Positions 1 to 10,649 of a stretch of 64,000 bases of DNA are shown piece after piece (the first letter of the stretch is position 1; each line of letters starts with the position of its first letter). Under the pieces are notes generated by a model that was given only the letters and a program-made list of their open reading frames with translations, was not told the origin of the DNA and did not search any database. Position numbers and translations under genes: made by a program. Origin of the DNA: Thauera sp. K11 (GTDB lineage Bacteria > Pseudomonadota > Gammaproteobacteria > Burkholderiales > Rhodocyclaceae); NCBI RefSeq assembly GCF_002354895.1, contig NZ_CP023439.1, positions 2,232,001 to 2,296,000 of the forward strand, in the 5' to 3' direction.

Positions 1-2348
1 GAACTCTGGTTCTGGGCCGCGTTGCCCTTGAAGCGCAGCGTGCCCGCGCCGGCGAAGGTGTTGCCGATGAGGGCGTTGCCCGTGCTGTCGCTCGAACTGT
101 AGTAGGCCAGCGTGGCGCCGCTGGCGATGCTGATGGCGCTGCCGCTGGCGAGGCTGCCGGTGGTGGTGTTGTTGCCCACCTGCAGCGTGCCCGCGCTCAC
201 GGTGGTGGCGCCGGTGTAGGTATTGTTGCCGGTGAGCGTGAGGGTGGCGTCGGCGGTGGACTTGGTCACCGCGCCCGCGCCGCTGATGACGCCGGCGTAG
301 CCGAGGTCGGTGCTGCGGGTGAAGTCGAGCAGCGTGCCGGCCGCGCTCAGCGCCACGCCGCCGGTGCCGGGCGTGCCGCCGGCGCCGCCGATGATCAGCG
401 AGCCCGCGCTCACCGTGGTGCCGCCGCTGTAGGTATTGGCGCCGGTGAGCGTGATGCTGCCCGCGCCGGCCTTCTCGAAGGCATTGGCGCCCGCCAGCGT
501 GCTGCCGATCGTCGCGCCGATGCCGCTGCCGGCACTCAGCACGTTGGTCGGCAGACCGCCCGTGAGCGTGCCGCCCGTCAGGCTGTAGCCGCCGACCTTG
601 AAGTCCAGCCCGCCGATGGCCTGCGTGCCGGACACTTCCACCGCCCCGCCGGTGACGCCGAAGACGGCCTTGCCGTTGGCCACCCACTTGCCGTTGCCGG
701 TGCCGTTGCCGGCGGTCCAGTTGGTGTCCGCCGCATTCCAGTTGCCGGCCCCGCCCTGCACGCTGCCGTTGCCGGGCAGCGCCGTGTCCGTGCCGTCCCA
801 GTGCGCCCCGCCGTCGCCGACGATGTTGTTGGTGAAGGTGCAGGTCACGTCGCGGCCGTTGCCCGCGTCCGCGAAGCGCACCGAGCGCGCCGGCAGGTCG
901 CCGACGGCTGCGTTGGTGAGGTTGGCGGTCTGCGTCGCGCCGGCCGCCATGCCCGTGCACGACGCCGCGCTCAGCTCGTAGCCAAACACCGCCTGCGTGA
1001 TCGTCGTCTGCCCGTTCGACCCGGCCAGCGTCTGCAGCGCGCCCGCGGCGGCCGTGCCGGCCGAGGTGGTGATGACGTCGTGGTTGGCGACCCCGTTCGT
1101 GCCGCTGTACGCGAAGCCTCCCGTGCCGCCCTGGCTGACCGTGTTCACCGTGACCGTCGTGGTGCAGATCGTCGACGACTGGCCGTCGTACTGCACCAGG
1201 AATGCAGACACCGCCCCCCTGTCGACGACGTGCACCAGGATCTCGTTGAGCCCGGTCTGCCAGTTCCTGTCCAGGATCAGGTAAGCCCCGCTGCCCGGCG
1301 CGTAGTTTTGGTAGGTGCCGTCGCCGAGATTCTGAAGGTCGAAGTAGTTCGAGTTCGGATTCGGCTGATCCACGCCATTCACGGACACCATGGCGACGCC
1401 GTCGTCCGCGAAGAAGTTCAACTTCATGTAGAACTGCGACGGATCGAGCGCCCCATCCAGGTTGAAGCGGTAGCGGTACCAGTAGTTGCGCCGGCCGTCG
1501 GGACTCGCCGGCGTACCGCCGACGAGGGCAGTGGCGCTATGCGAGATCCAGTCCGCGTTGCCGTAGGGGGACACGGCCCATCCCCCGTTCATCCGGGACA
1601 CCACGTAGCCGTCCTCCCAGCCGCCGGTTGGCGGATCGAAGGAGGCGGACGTCTCCATCTCGCGGCTCACCTCCCAGTAGGTGTCGCGCGTGCCAACGGT
1701 CTTGGGCGGCCCCGCGGGGTTGCCGCTGTAGGCGGTATTGAAGAGGTAGCCGGTGGAATTGCAGCCGATGGTCGGGATGGTCGCCGCCCGCGCAAGTACG
1801 GGCGTCAACAGGCACATCGCCAGCGTGGCCGCCAGCGCCGGCAACCCGGCGGCGAAGGATCGCAGGCGGCGCGAACAGATCGGGGGCTTGTCTGGCGCGC
1901 CTTTGCTATGCATTACGGCAGCGTGCTCGATGCGCGATGGATTGCATGGCGACTGCGGCACCTGACGCGGCGTGCTCGGGGCGTGCCGCAGGCACGCCCC
2001 GAGCACGCCAGCACGCCAGCACGCCAGCACGCCAGCACGCCAGCACGCCAGCACGCCAGCACGCCAGCACGCCAGCACGCCAGCACGCCAGCACGCCAGC
2101 ACGCCAGCACGCCAGCACGCCAGCACGCCAGCACGCCAGCACGCCAGCACGCCAGCACGCCAGCACGCCAGCACGCCAGCACGCCAGCACGCCAGCACGC
2201 CAGCACGCCAGCACGCCAGCACGCCAGCACGCCAGCACGCCAGCACGCCAGCACGCCAGCACGCCAGCACGCCAGCACGCCAGCACGCCAGCACGCCAGC
2301 ACGCCAGCACGCCAGCATGAATACGACACGAGTCGTTGCCGAATGCAT
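1..2348 (-). CDS. Autotransporter-type surface protein with beta-strand repeats (3' end outside window), probably phase-variable
   Basis: The minus-strand frame is open from 2348 through position 1 and continues beyond the window. Around positions 1-600 it shows repeated motifs such as LTLTGNNTYTG and TLTGANTYSGGTTVSAG, typical of autotransporter-associated beta-strand repeat passenger domains; the translocator barrel would lie off the left edge. A signal-peptide-like stretch (RRLRSFAAGLPALAATLA to LARAA) follows the internal ATG at 1913. I prefer the start at 2348: it has AAGGAG seven bases upstream, while ATG 1913 has no visible Shine-Dalgarno. The two ATGs are exactly 145 codons apart, and the interval is stop-free and contains the 8-bp tandem array, read as the octapeptide LACWRAGV about 13 times. 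If 1913 is the true start, the array lies in the leader. Family assignment is firm; the start and phase variation are inference. Confidence 0.75.
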   Translation of the reverse strand, partial: MHSATTRVVFMLACWRAGVLACWRAGVLACWRAGVLACWRAGVLACWRAGVLACWRAGVLACWRAGVLACWRAGVLACWRAGVLACWRAGVLACWRAGVLACWRAGVLACWRAGVLGACLRHAPSTPRQVPQSPCNPSRIEHAAVMHSKGAPDKPPICSRRLRSFAAGLPALAATLAMCLLTPVLARAATIPTIGCNSTGYLFNTAYSGNPAGPPKTVGTRDTYWEVSREMETSASFDPPTGGWEDGYVVSRMNGGWAVSPYGNADWISHSATALVGGTPASPDGRRNYWYRYRFNLDGALDPSQFYMKLNFFADDGVAMVSVNGVDQPNPNSNYFDLQNLGDGTYQNYAPGSGAYLILDRNWQTGLNEILVHVVDRGAVSAFLVQYDGQSSTICTTTVTVNTVSQGGTGGFAYSGTNGVANHDVITTSAGTAAAGALQTLAGSNGQTTITQAVFGYELSAASCTGMAAGATQTANLTNAAVGDLPARSVRFADAGNGRDVTCTFTNNIVGDGGAHWDGTDTALPGNGSVQGGAGNWNAADTNWTAGNGTGNGKWVANGKAVFGVTGGAVEVSGTQAIGGLDFKVGGYSLTGGTLTGGLPTNVLSAGSGIGATIGSTLAGANAFEKAGAGSITLTGANTYSGGTTVSAGSLIIGGAGGTPGTGGVALSAAGTLLDFTRSTDLGYAGVISGAGAVTKSTADATLTLTGNNTYTGATTVSAGTLQVGNNTTTGSLASGSAISIASGATLAYYSSSDSTGNALIGNTFAGAGTLRFKGNAAQNQS
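1969..2009. repeat. Perfect 19-bp inverted repeat with 3-base loop at the edge of the octamer array
   Basis: Arms 1969-1987 and 1991-2009 are exact reverse complements around the loop GCA. The last bases of the right arm are the first repeat unit of the tandem array, so the array appears to have grown out of this hairpin. It is not followed by a T-tract on either strand, so it is not an obvious terminator. Confidence 0.85.
2002..2317. repeat. Perfect octanucleotide tandem array, 39.5 copies of CAGCACGC
   Basis: Every base from 2002 to 2317 equals the base eight positions later, with no interruption, giving 316 bp. On the minus strand the unit reads CTGGCGTG and three units (24 bp) encode eight residues. 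All six frames are open through it. Because 8 is not a multiple of 3, gain or loss of one unit shifts the frame of anything translated across it. Uniformity this complete implies recent expansion or ongoing slipped-strand replication. It lies between the two possible starts of the autotransporter gene. Confidence 0.97.
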
Positions 2349-2715
2349 CGGATATCTCCTTGGTCACGAATTCCGCACACGTTGCGGCACAGGCCATGCC
2401 CGGTGCGGAGGGCTTGCCGGCTCATGCAGGCGTGCCGGGAGGTCGGGGACGAACGCTGGCCCGCGCCCAAAGCGCGTGAATCTATCATATGGCAACGGAA
2501 AATCAGGATGCTGCCCGACTATCCCGGGGTCTTGCGGAGGCGCCGGAGCCTGGAAACGTGGCGGCGCGCGGGATTGGCGCGCGGGCGGGTCGAGCCCGGC
2601 CGCAAGTTCGGCCGATGCCGGCCGGGTAGCGGCGCGCGTGCGGGCGGGAAGATCCGCCGGGTGGTATCCGCCCCGGCCGGTCACGCCCTCGTGCCGGCCG
2701 GGACGCGCAGGCGGC
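2349..2715. other. Intergenic region between acnA and the autotransporter gene
   Basis: There is no convincing gene here. A perfect 9-bp inverted repeat (2672-2680 and 2694-2702) just after the aconitase stop could help terminate acnA transcription, but no T-run follows. Near 2480-2495 there is a short A+T-rich dip containing TATGAT on the minus strand, a possible -10 element for the autotransporter; no matching -35 is visible. Confidence 0.4.
2355..2361 (-). promoter_or_regulatory. Strong ribosome binding site deciding the autotransporter start
   Basis: On the minus strand AAGGAGA lies seven bases upstream of ATG 2348. It is the only good Shine-Dalgarno near the gene and argues that translation begins before the octamer array. 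Confidence 0.6.
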
Positions 2716-5376
<2,661 letters not shown>

Positions 5377-5472
5377 GGCGAAACCTCCCGGGATCGATGC
5401 GGGTGTGACCGCCCCGCGGCGCGGGGCCGGTAAAGGTCTCAGTATAGGTAGGCAGGCGGGAAGAAGGTGGGC

Positions 5473-5540
5473 GGGCCCCGTCCGCCGCGTGGCGGCAAAA
5501 AGGGCCCGGTCCGCCGCGTGGCGGCGAAGGGGCCCGGTCC
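5473..5540. repeat. 29-bp direct repeat, two copies plus a partial third
   Basis: The segment GTCCGCCGCGTGGCGGC recurs with a 29-bp period (from 5480 and 5509), followed by a partial third copy (GGGCCCGGTCC). Each unit contains a CCGCC/GGCGG hairpin with a GCGT loop. It lies in the gap between the dioxygenase beta-subunit gene and acnA. Confidence 0.8.
5497..5535 (-). terminator. Probable intrinsic terminator after antAB
   Basis: Read on the minus strand, GGGCCC at 5535-5529 pairs with GGGCCC at 5507-5502, enclosing a CCGCC/GGCGG inner stem, and is followed directly by five T residues (5501-5497). Its position about 40 bases past the beta-subunit stop fits termination of the dioxygenase transcript before acnA. 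Confidence 0.6.
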
Positions 5541-5574
5541 GGCATCCGTCAGCGCGACGGAAGGCGGGGCGCGA

Positions 5575-6075
5575 TCACAGGTGGTAGAAGTCCAGCACGG
5601 CGTTGATGGTGTCGTTGAGCAGCACCACGTGCTTGCGGGTGATCTTCCAGCTTTCGCCCGCGGGCTTCAGGTGGTAGGTCGCGTAGCCGAAGAAGTGGCC
5701 CGCCACCGCAAAGCGGTAGTAGTTCGTCGACCAGTTGGCCTTGACTTCCAGCTCGCCGTCGGCGCCGCCGGCCAGCGGTGCGACGCGCACGTTGCCGATG
5801 ATGTGCTGGGTGCGCGGCATCGGGGTGCAGGCGGCGGACTTGCCGGTGCGGATGCGATACACGCGGTCTTCCAGGCCCGAGCGGTTGGCGTAGTAGATCA
5901 GCGACATGCTGCGCTTGGGGTCGGCCGTGTATTCGTGCTCCGACGACCACTGCGGGACGTGGAACTCGCTTTCCTCGTCGAACATCTCGAGGTAGGCATC
6001 CCACTCCTGGGCGTCGCACAGTTCGGCGTTGCGGTACAGGAACTGCTCGACGGCATGTTGGATGTTCTGGTTCAT
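5575..6075 (-). CDS. antB: Anthranilate-type 1,2-dioxygenase small (beta) subunit
   Basis: This 166-residue protein belongs to the ring-hydroxylating dioxygenase beta-subunit family (SnoaL/NTF2-like fold), which holds the alpha3beta3 oxygenase together without carrying cofactors. Family features are FLYRNAELCDAQEWDAYLEMF at the N-terminus, then SLIYYANRSGLEDRVYRIRTGKS and RTQHIIGNVRV. It begins four bases after the alpha-subunit stop, so the two are surely co-translated. The anthranilate rather than benzoate assignment comes from the alpha subunit and the AraC neighbour. No ferredoxin-reductase gene (antC) follows; the next gene is acnA. Confidence 0.88.
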   Translation of the reverse strand: MNQNIQHAVEQFLYRNAELCDAQEWDAYLEMFDEESEFHVPQWSSEHEYTADPKRSMSLIYYANRSGLEDRVYRIRTGKSAACTPMPRTQHIIGNVRVAPLAGGADGELEVKANWSTNYYRFAVAGHFFGYATYHLKPAGESWKITRKHVVLLNDTINAVLDFYHL

Positions 6076-6079
6076 CTGC

Positions 6080-7480
6080 TTACTCCTCTTCGGCCATCTG
6101 CAGTTTCTTGTCGAGACCCTTGAGCATGAAGCGCTGCCAGGCGCCGTGCTGGTTCACGTAGAGCCCTTCCTGCGTGAATTCGGTGCCGGTCAGCACCGGC
6201 TCGATGCCGATGGCCTTGCTGTTGGGCGTCTCGCCTTCCACCCACTTGTGGTGGCCGCGCGAGATGTCGCTCCAGGGCTCGAGCCGCGCCTGGAAGCCGC
6301 GCTGCGCTTCGCGGAATTCGACGAGGTCGTCCGGCGTGCCCATGCCCGACACGTTGAAGAAGTCCTCGAACTGGCGGATGCGGCTTTCGCGGTCCTTGTC
6401 GGATTCGCCCTTCACGCCGATGCAGTAGCTGTGGATCTCGGTCTTGTTCCAGGCCACCGGACGGATGACGCGCAGTTGCGAGCTGATCTGGTCCATGAAG
6501 AACAGGCTCGGGTAGATGTTGAGGTTGCGCAGCCGGTGCATCATCCACTCGGCCTTGGCCTGGCCGTATTCCTCCACCAGCCGCGGCATGATCGTGGCGT
6601 AGCCGGGGCGCACGGCGGGGTTGGGCATGTCGCTGAACAGCAGGCTGTGGCCGTTGGGGAAGGAGAAGAAGCCGTCGTCGGTCTCCGCATCGCCCGCGCC
6701 GAGCTTGCTGTAGTCGAGCGTGTCCTCCACCTTGCTGCCCTTTTGCGCGTTGACTTCGTGGCGGTGCTTGACGGTGGCCACGTAGTTGTAGTGCACCGTG
6801 CTGACGTGGTAGCCGTCCAGGCCGTTCTCGCACTGCAGCTTCCAGTTGCCGTCGAAGGTGTATTGCGAGCGGCCCGGCAGCACTTCGAGTTCGCCGGTGG
6901 GCGACTGCGCGACCATCATGTCGAGGAAGACCTTGGTGTCGCCCAGGTAGTCTTCGAGCGTCTCGGTGCCCTCGGCGTCGAGGTTGATGAACACGAAGCC
7001 CTTGTAGCTCTGGATGCGGGCCTTCTTGAGGTTGTGCTTGCCGAGGTCGAAGTCTTCGACGTATTCGGACGGCGCCTTCACCTTCAGCAGGCGGCCGTCG
7101 CTCTTGTAGGTCCAGGCGTGGAAGGAACAGGTGAAGGTCGAAGCCTTGCCCTTGGTGGTGCGGACCAGCGTGACGCCGCGGTGCTGGCAGGCGTTGATCA
7201 GCGCATTGAGCTGGCCGGTGGCGTCGCGGTTGATGATCATCGGCTGGCGGCCGGCGACCATCGTCACGTAGTCGTTCGGGTTGGGGATCTCGCTTTCGTG
7301 GCAGGCGTAGATCCAGTTCTTCTCGAAGATCATCTCCATCTCGAGATCGAACAGTTCGGGCTCGGTGAAGATCTGGCGGGCGATGCGGTAGACGCCGTCG
7401 GCGGGCCGGAAGTCGAACGAGTTCTTGACGTATTCCCGCCACTCCGCGTCGGTGCGCTTGGTATTGAGTTGAGTTTCCAT
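6080..7480 (-). CDS. antA: Anthranilate-type 1,2-dioxygenase large (alpha) subunit
   Basis: This is the catalytic subunit of a Rieske non-heme iron oxygenase, which would convert anthranilate to catechol with release of CO2 and ammonia. The 466-residue protein shows Rieske ligands C98/H100 (CQHRG) and C118/H121 (CSFHAW), and mononuclear iron ligands in NGLDGYHVSTVH (D222, H225, H230). ACHESEIPNPNDY, LGAGDAETDDG and the overall sequence fit AntA better than BenA. I chose ATG 7480, which has GAGGGG upstream; an in-frame ATG lies five codons earlier. It is divergent from an AraC-family gene, the AntR arrangement. Substrate is inferred from family resemblance. Confidence 0.88.
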   Translation of the reverse strand: METQLNTKRTDAEWREYVKNSFDFRPADGVYRIARQIFTEPELFDLEMEMIFEKNWIYACHESEIPNPNDYVTMVAGRQPMIINRDATGQLNALINACQHRGVTLVRTTKGKASTFTCSFHAWTYKSDGRLLKVKAPSEYVEDFDLGKHNLKKARIQSYKGFVFINLDAEGTETLEDYLGDTKVFLDMMVAQSPTGELEVLPGRSQYTFDGNWKLQCENGLDGYHVSTVHYNYVATVKHRHEVNAQKGSKVEDTLDYSKLGAGDAETDDGFFSFPNGHSLLFSDMPNPAVRPGYATIMPRLVEEYGQAKAEWMMHRLRNLNIYPSLFFMDQISSQLRVIRPVAWNKTEIHSYCIGVKGESDKDRESRIRQFEDFFNVSGMGTPDDLVEFREAQRGFQARLEPWSDISRGHHKWVEGETPNSKAIGIEPVLTGTEFTQEGLYVNQHGAWQRFMLKGLDKKLQMAEEE

Positions 7481-7918
7481 GGTGTGTCCCCTCATGTCAG
7501 GTGTGCTGCGGGCACAATTACACGCCGGATGCGGGGCGCGCTCTATCCGGAGAGTCGGCCATTTCTGTCCACATTTTCCGGGCGCGGGAAAAGGCCGGGC
7601 CGCCGGCCGGGAGCGATCGCGTGGCGGCCCTGAATCCGGTCTGGCGGCGGGGGATGCGTTCCGCGGGCTGCGGAACTCGCCCTCGCTGCGCTCGGTGCTC
7701 GGACAGTCCTCGCCCGCTCCACGCATCCCCCGCCGCCAGACCTGCCGCGTCGCGCCATCGGGGCGGTTGCGGGACCTTGTGTGCGATCGCCTTGGGCCGG
7801 CGGCCGGAACCGATTGCACTGCCGGGCCAAAAAGCTATGATTTACAACGAAGTGGGCAGCAGACTCACTCGTACGAGGCAATTCCGGCCGATAAGAACCT
7901 GATTGGACAGCCGTCACG
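7481..7918. other. Divergent antA-antR intergenic region carrying a palindromic element
   Basis: These 438 bases separate antA from the divergent regulator. The middle is occupied by the dispersed palindromic element (7638-7742). The promoters should therefore lie on either side of it, about 150 bp from each start codon. I see no other gene here; short open frames across the element recur in the other copies and look spurious. Confidence 0.5.
7638..7742. repeat. Dispersed palindromic element, copy 1
   Basis: Its 22-bp ends (7638-7659 and 7721-7742) are perfect inverted repeats beginning GGTCTGGCGGCGGGGGATGC. The 61-bp interior differs by only one base from the other two copies in the window. 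This copy lies between antA and its regulator gene. Confidence 0.85.
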
Positions 7919-8947
7919 ATGCCGAGACACATCGTTCCCCTCCCCCCCGAATCCACCGACACGCCCGACATCCGCGTCGTCCGCCGCGACCCGGACGGCG
8001 CGCGCTCGTGGATGGCCGCCATCTGCGGTCCGCACTGGCTCAAGGTGAGTTCGCCCGGCCAGTTGCAGTTCCAGCACTCGGGCAACGTGCTGAAGTCGAT
8101 GTCGACGACGATGGGCTTCATCGAGTACGGCACCGACGTCACCGTCGGCATCGATACCGAGACGCCGCTGAACTGCTACAGCGTCAGCCTGCCGGTGTCG
8201 GGCCAGCAGGAACTGTCGGTGCGCGGCGAACTGCTGGTCTCGGACCACGACACGGGGGTGATCGTGTCGCCCGACGCCAGGCAGGAACTCACCATCGCCG
8301 GCAACTGCCGCAAGATGCTGGTCGCCATTCCGCGGCCGGCGGTGCGCCAGGTGCTGGAGGAACTGCTGCAGCATCCGGTCGACAAGCCGCTGGTGTTCGA
8401 GCCCGGCATGGATGCGGCCAATGGCCGGCAGGCGTCGTGGTGGCGCATGGTGCGCCACATGATCGGCGAACTCGAGAGTTCGGCCGCCGATCTCTACGGC
8501 AACGCCGTCTTTTCGAGCGACCTCGAGAAGGCGCTGATCAAGGGCCTGATCCTGTCGCAGCCCAGCAACTATTCTGCGGAGCTTGAACGGGCGCTCGGGA
8601 TCAAGCTGCCCCACTACCTGCTCCGGGCGCGGGACTTCATCCACGCCCAGGCGCGCGAAGACCTCGCGCTGGAAGACATCGAGGTGGTGGCCGGGGTGTC
8701 GCGCTACAAGCTGTTCGAGGGCTTCAGGCAGTATTGCGGCATGTCGCCCATGGCCTACCTGAAGAAGTTCCGCCTCGAACAGGTGCGCCGCGCGCTCATC
8801 ACCGACCGCGGCAGCGGCAACGTTTCGTCCATCGCCATGGACTGGGGTTTCACCCACCTCGGCCGCTTCTCGATCGAGTACCGCAAGCTCTTCGGCGAAA
8901 CGCCCTCGCAGACGCTGGGCCGCCATCAGGCCAAGGCGGCGGGATGA
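7919..8947 (+). CDS. antR: AraC-family regulator of the anthranilate dioxygenase genes
   Basis: The 342-residue protein has an AraC-type ligand-binding N-terminal region (roughly residues 30-210) and a C-terminal pair of helix-turn-helix motifs (roughly 230-335; DLALEDIEVVAGVSRYKLFEGFRQ, then SIAMDWGFTHLGRFSIEYRKLFGETP). This layout is that of the XylS/AntR branch, which activates aromatic dioxygenase operons when bound to an aromatic inducer. Its divergent position opposite antAB makes it the probable activator. The regulator family is certain; the inducer is inferred from neighbours. Confidence 0.85.
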   Translation: MPRHIVPLPPESTDTPDIRVVRRDPDGARSWMAAICGPHWLKVSSPGQLQFQHSGNVLKSMSTTMGFIEYGTDVTVGIDTETPLNCYSVSLPVSGQQELSVRGELLVSDHDTGVIVSPDARQELTIAGNCRKMLVAIPRPAVRQVLEELLQHPVDKPLVFEPGMDAANGRQASWWRMVRHMIGELESSAADLYGNAVFSSDLEKALIKGLILSQPSNYSAELERALGIKLPHYLLRARDFIHAQAREDLALEDIEVVAGVSRYKLFEGFRQYCGMSPMAYLKKFRLEQVRRALITDRGSGNVSSIAMDWGFTHLGRFSIEYRKLFGETPSQTLGRHQAKAAG

Positions 8948-9329
8948 GCCGGAACGCGCCGCGCGTGCCCGGCCGGAGCTGCGGGGCGATCGCATGCGTG
9001 CTGGTGGCGGGGATGCGTGCGGAACCCGGGCTCGCTTTGTCCGGGGATTGAGCGGTCTTCGCCCGTTCGGCGTGTCTCTCGAATCCGGTCTGGCGGCGGG
9101 GGATGCGTTCCGCGGGCTGCGGAACTCGCCCTCGCTGCGCTCGGGGCTCGGACAGTCCTCGCCCGCTCCACGCATCCCCCGCCGCCAGCCCTGCCGTGTC
9201 GCGGTATCCGGGGGATGGGAAATGTCCGTTATGTCCCCACAACGATGCAGATGAAGTCGATGGATACCCGATGCAGATCGCAACGCGTGCCGAGGATGAA
9301 GCCGGGCAGCGGCAGCGAAAGAGCCTCCC
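8948..9329. other. Intergenic region between antR and the convergent LysR gene, filled by repeats
   Basis: No gene is supported. Positions about 9000-9085 hold a degenerate half-unit resembling the 98-bp tandem repeat at 20.2 kb (GTGGCGGGG...GTGTCTCTCGAATCCGG). The full palindromic element follows. The remaining bases before the LysR stop show nothing I recognise. Confidence 0.5.
9086..9190. repeat. Dispersed palindromic element, copy 2
   Basis: Left arm 9086-9107 and right arm about 9170-9190 are inverted repeats with one imperfection near the outer end (CAGCC in place of CAGACC). The interior matches copy 3 exactly where compared. It lies between the convergent ends of antR and a LysR gene. 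Confidence 0.8.
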
Positions 9330-10205
9330 TCATGCCGAATGCTTCAGCAACTCGGCAAACCGGCTGGCGATCCACTCCGCGGTCGGGCCGAGCTGCCGCC
9401 CCTGGCACCAGAGCATGCGCACCGGCAGCGGCGGCAGCGCCAGCGATGGACAGATCACCTGCTGCAGCGGCTTAGGATAGCTTTCGTACTTTGCGATGTT
9501 GACGGGCAGGATCGCCCAGCCCAGGTCGTCGGCCACCATCTCGGCGATGGTGTAGAAGCTGTCCGAGCGCCACACCTTGGGGCTGTAGGCGATGGCCTGC
9601 ACGTCCTCGGCGTGCATCAGCAACTGCCGGTAGCGGGCCAGGTCCTTGCGCGCGACGGGCTGCTTGTCCAGCAGCGGATGGCCGCTGGCCACGAACACGC
9701 CTTGCGGTAGCGAGCCGATGTGGCGCTGGTCGAAACAGTCGCGCAGCGGCCCCCGATCGAAATGGAAAGCGACATCGGCACGCTCCTGTTTCACGTATCC
9801 CGCGACCTCGGTGGCCGTGCCGTTGAACAGTACCAGTTCCATGTGGGGGAAGCGCCCGGCAATCTCGCGCACCAGGTGGCCGATCGCCGCATAGGGCAGC
9901 GCCTCGTCGAACGCCAGCGCCAGCCTGGCCTCGCCGCCTGTCGCCAGCGATAGCGCCCGCTGCTGCAGCGACTGCGCCTGCCGCAGCAGTTCCTGCGCCT
10001 CCAGCAGCAGCAACTGGCCTGCGTCGGACAGGGTGGCCCGGTGCTTGCTGCGGTCGAACAGCTCCACGCCAAGATCGGCTTCCAACAAACCGATGGCGGT
10101 GCTGACGGCGGACTGCGCCTTGCCCAGATGGCGCGCCGCGGCGCTGATCGAGCCGTGCTCGGCGGTGGCGACGAACTGGCGCAACTGGTCGAGATTCCAT
10201 TGCAT
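9330..10205 (-). CDS. LysR-family regulator divergent from mdtJI-speG
   Basis: The 291-residue protein has a LysR N-terminal helix-turn-helix (residues 1-60: LDQLRQFVATAEHGSISAAARHLGKAQSAVS) followed by a periplasmic-binding-like effector domain. Length is normal for the family. It is transcribed away from the spermidine exporter and acetyltransferase genes, 99 bp from the first start codon, so it probably controls them from the shared promoter region. The effector is unknown; a polyamine is the natural guess from context. Confidence 0.85.
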   Translation of the reverse strand: MQWNLDQLRQFVATAEHGSISAAARHLGKAQSAVSTAIGLLEADLGVELFDRSKHRATLSDAGQLLLLEAQELLRQAQSLQQRALSLATGGEARLALAFDEALPYAAIGHLVREIAGRFPHMELVLFNGTATEVAGYVKQERADVAFHFDRGPLRDCFDQRHIGSLPQGVFVASGHPLLDKQPVARKDLARYRQLLMHAEDVQAIAYSPKVWRSDSFYTIAEMVADDLGWAILPVNIAKYESYPKPLQQVICPSLALPPLPVRMLWCQGRQLGPTAEWIASRFAELLKHSA

Positions 10206-10304
10206 CAGGCCATTCTATCGACGAAGCAGATGGACCTCATCTTTTTGAATCCGGAATTCAGAAAGACAATGGCGCTGTTTCAAGCAATTCAACGGAGAAA
10301 AACA

Positions 10305-10646
10305 ATGAGACTTCGCCCCTGGCTATTCCTGCTCGCGGCCATTGCCGCGGAGGTCGCCGGCGTGACCGTCATGAAACTCGTGTCGGACTCGGGCTCTGCC
10401 GCCGCCTTTATCTTCATGTACGCCATGATCGGCCTGTCGTTCTATTTCCTGGCGATAGCGGTCAAGGATCTGCCGATGGCCCTGACTTACGCCACCTGGG
10501 AAACGCTCGGCCTGACCTGCATCGCCTTCATCGGCTTTCGTTTTTTTGGCGAGAGCCTGGGCCTGTACAAGCTGCTGGGCATGGCCGTCCTGATGGCCGG
10601 TGTCGTCATGGTCAATCTCGGCGCACCCAGGACATCGGAGAACTGA
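10305..10646 (+). CDS. mdtJ: Spermidine exporter subunit, SMR family
   Basis: This is a 113-residue small multidrug-resistance protein with four predicted membrane helices and the conserved glutamate in helix 1 (Glu16 in AAIAAEVAGVTVMK). In E. coli MdtJ pairs with MdtI to export spermidine. The partner follows after three bases, and the pair-specific features (LPMALTYATWETLG in place of the ALWGG of MdtI) fit the J subunit. ATG 10305 is chosen because GGAG precedes it. The gene and its neighbour are less G+C-rich than the rest of the window, which may indicate acquisition by transfer. Confidence 0.85.
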   Translation: MRLRPWLFLLAAIAAEVAGVTVMKLVSDSGSAAAFIFMYAMIGLSFYFLAIAVKDLPMALTYATWETLGLTCIAFIGFRFFGESLGLYKLLGMAVLMAGVVMVNLGAPRTSEN

Positions 10647-10649
10647 ATC

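Noticed and set aside
2002-2317. CRISPR-like array
   Set aside because: The unit is 8 bp with no spacers, and no cas genes are nearby; it is a simple tandem repeat.
1913-2488. Separate 191-residue protein through the array
   Set aside because: Its frame has no good ribosome site and the sequence is mostly translated repeat; kept only as the shifted frame relevant to reinitiation.
9000-9254. Short proteins of the MRSAGCG / [12 protein letters not shown] kind over the palindromic elements
   Set aside because: The same short peptides appear in several frames at all three element copies; these are translations of a non-coding repeat.
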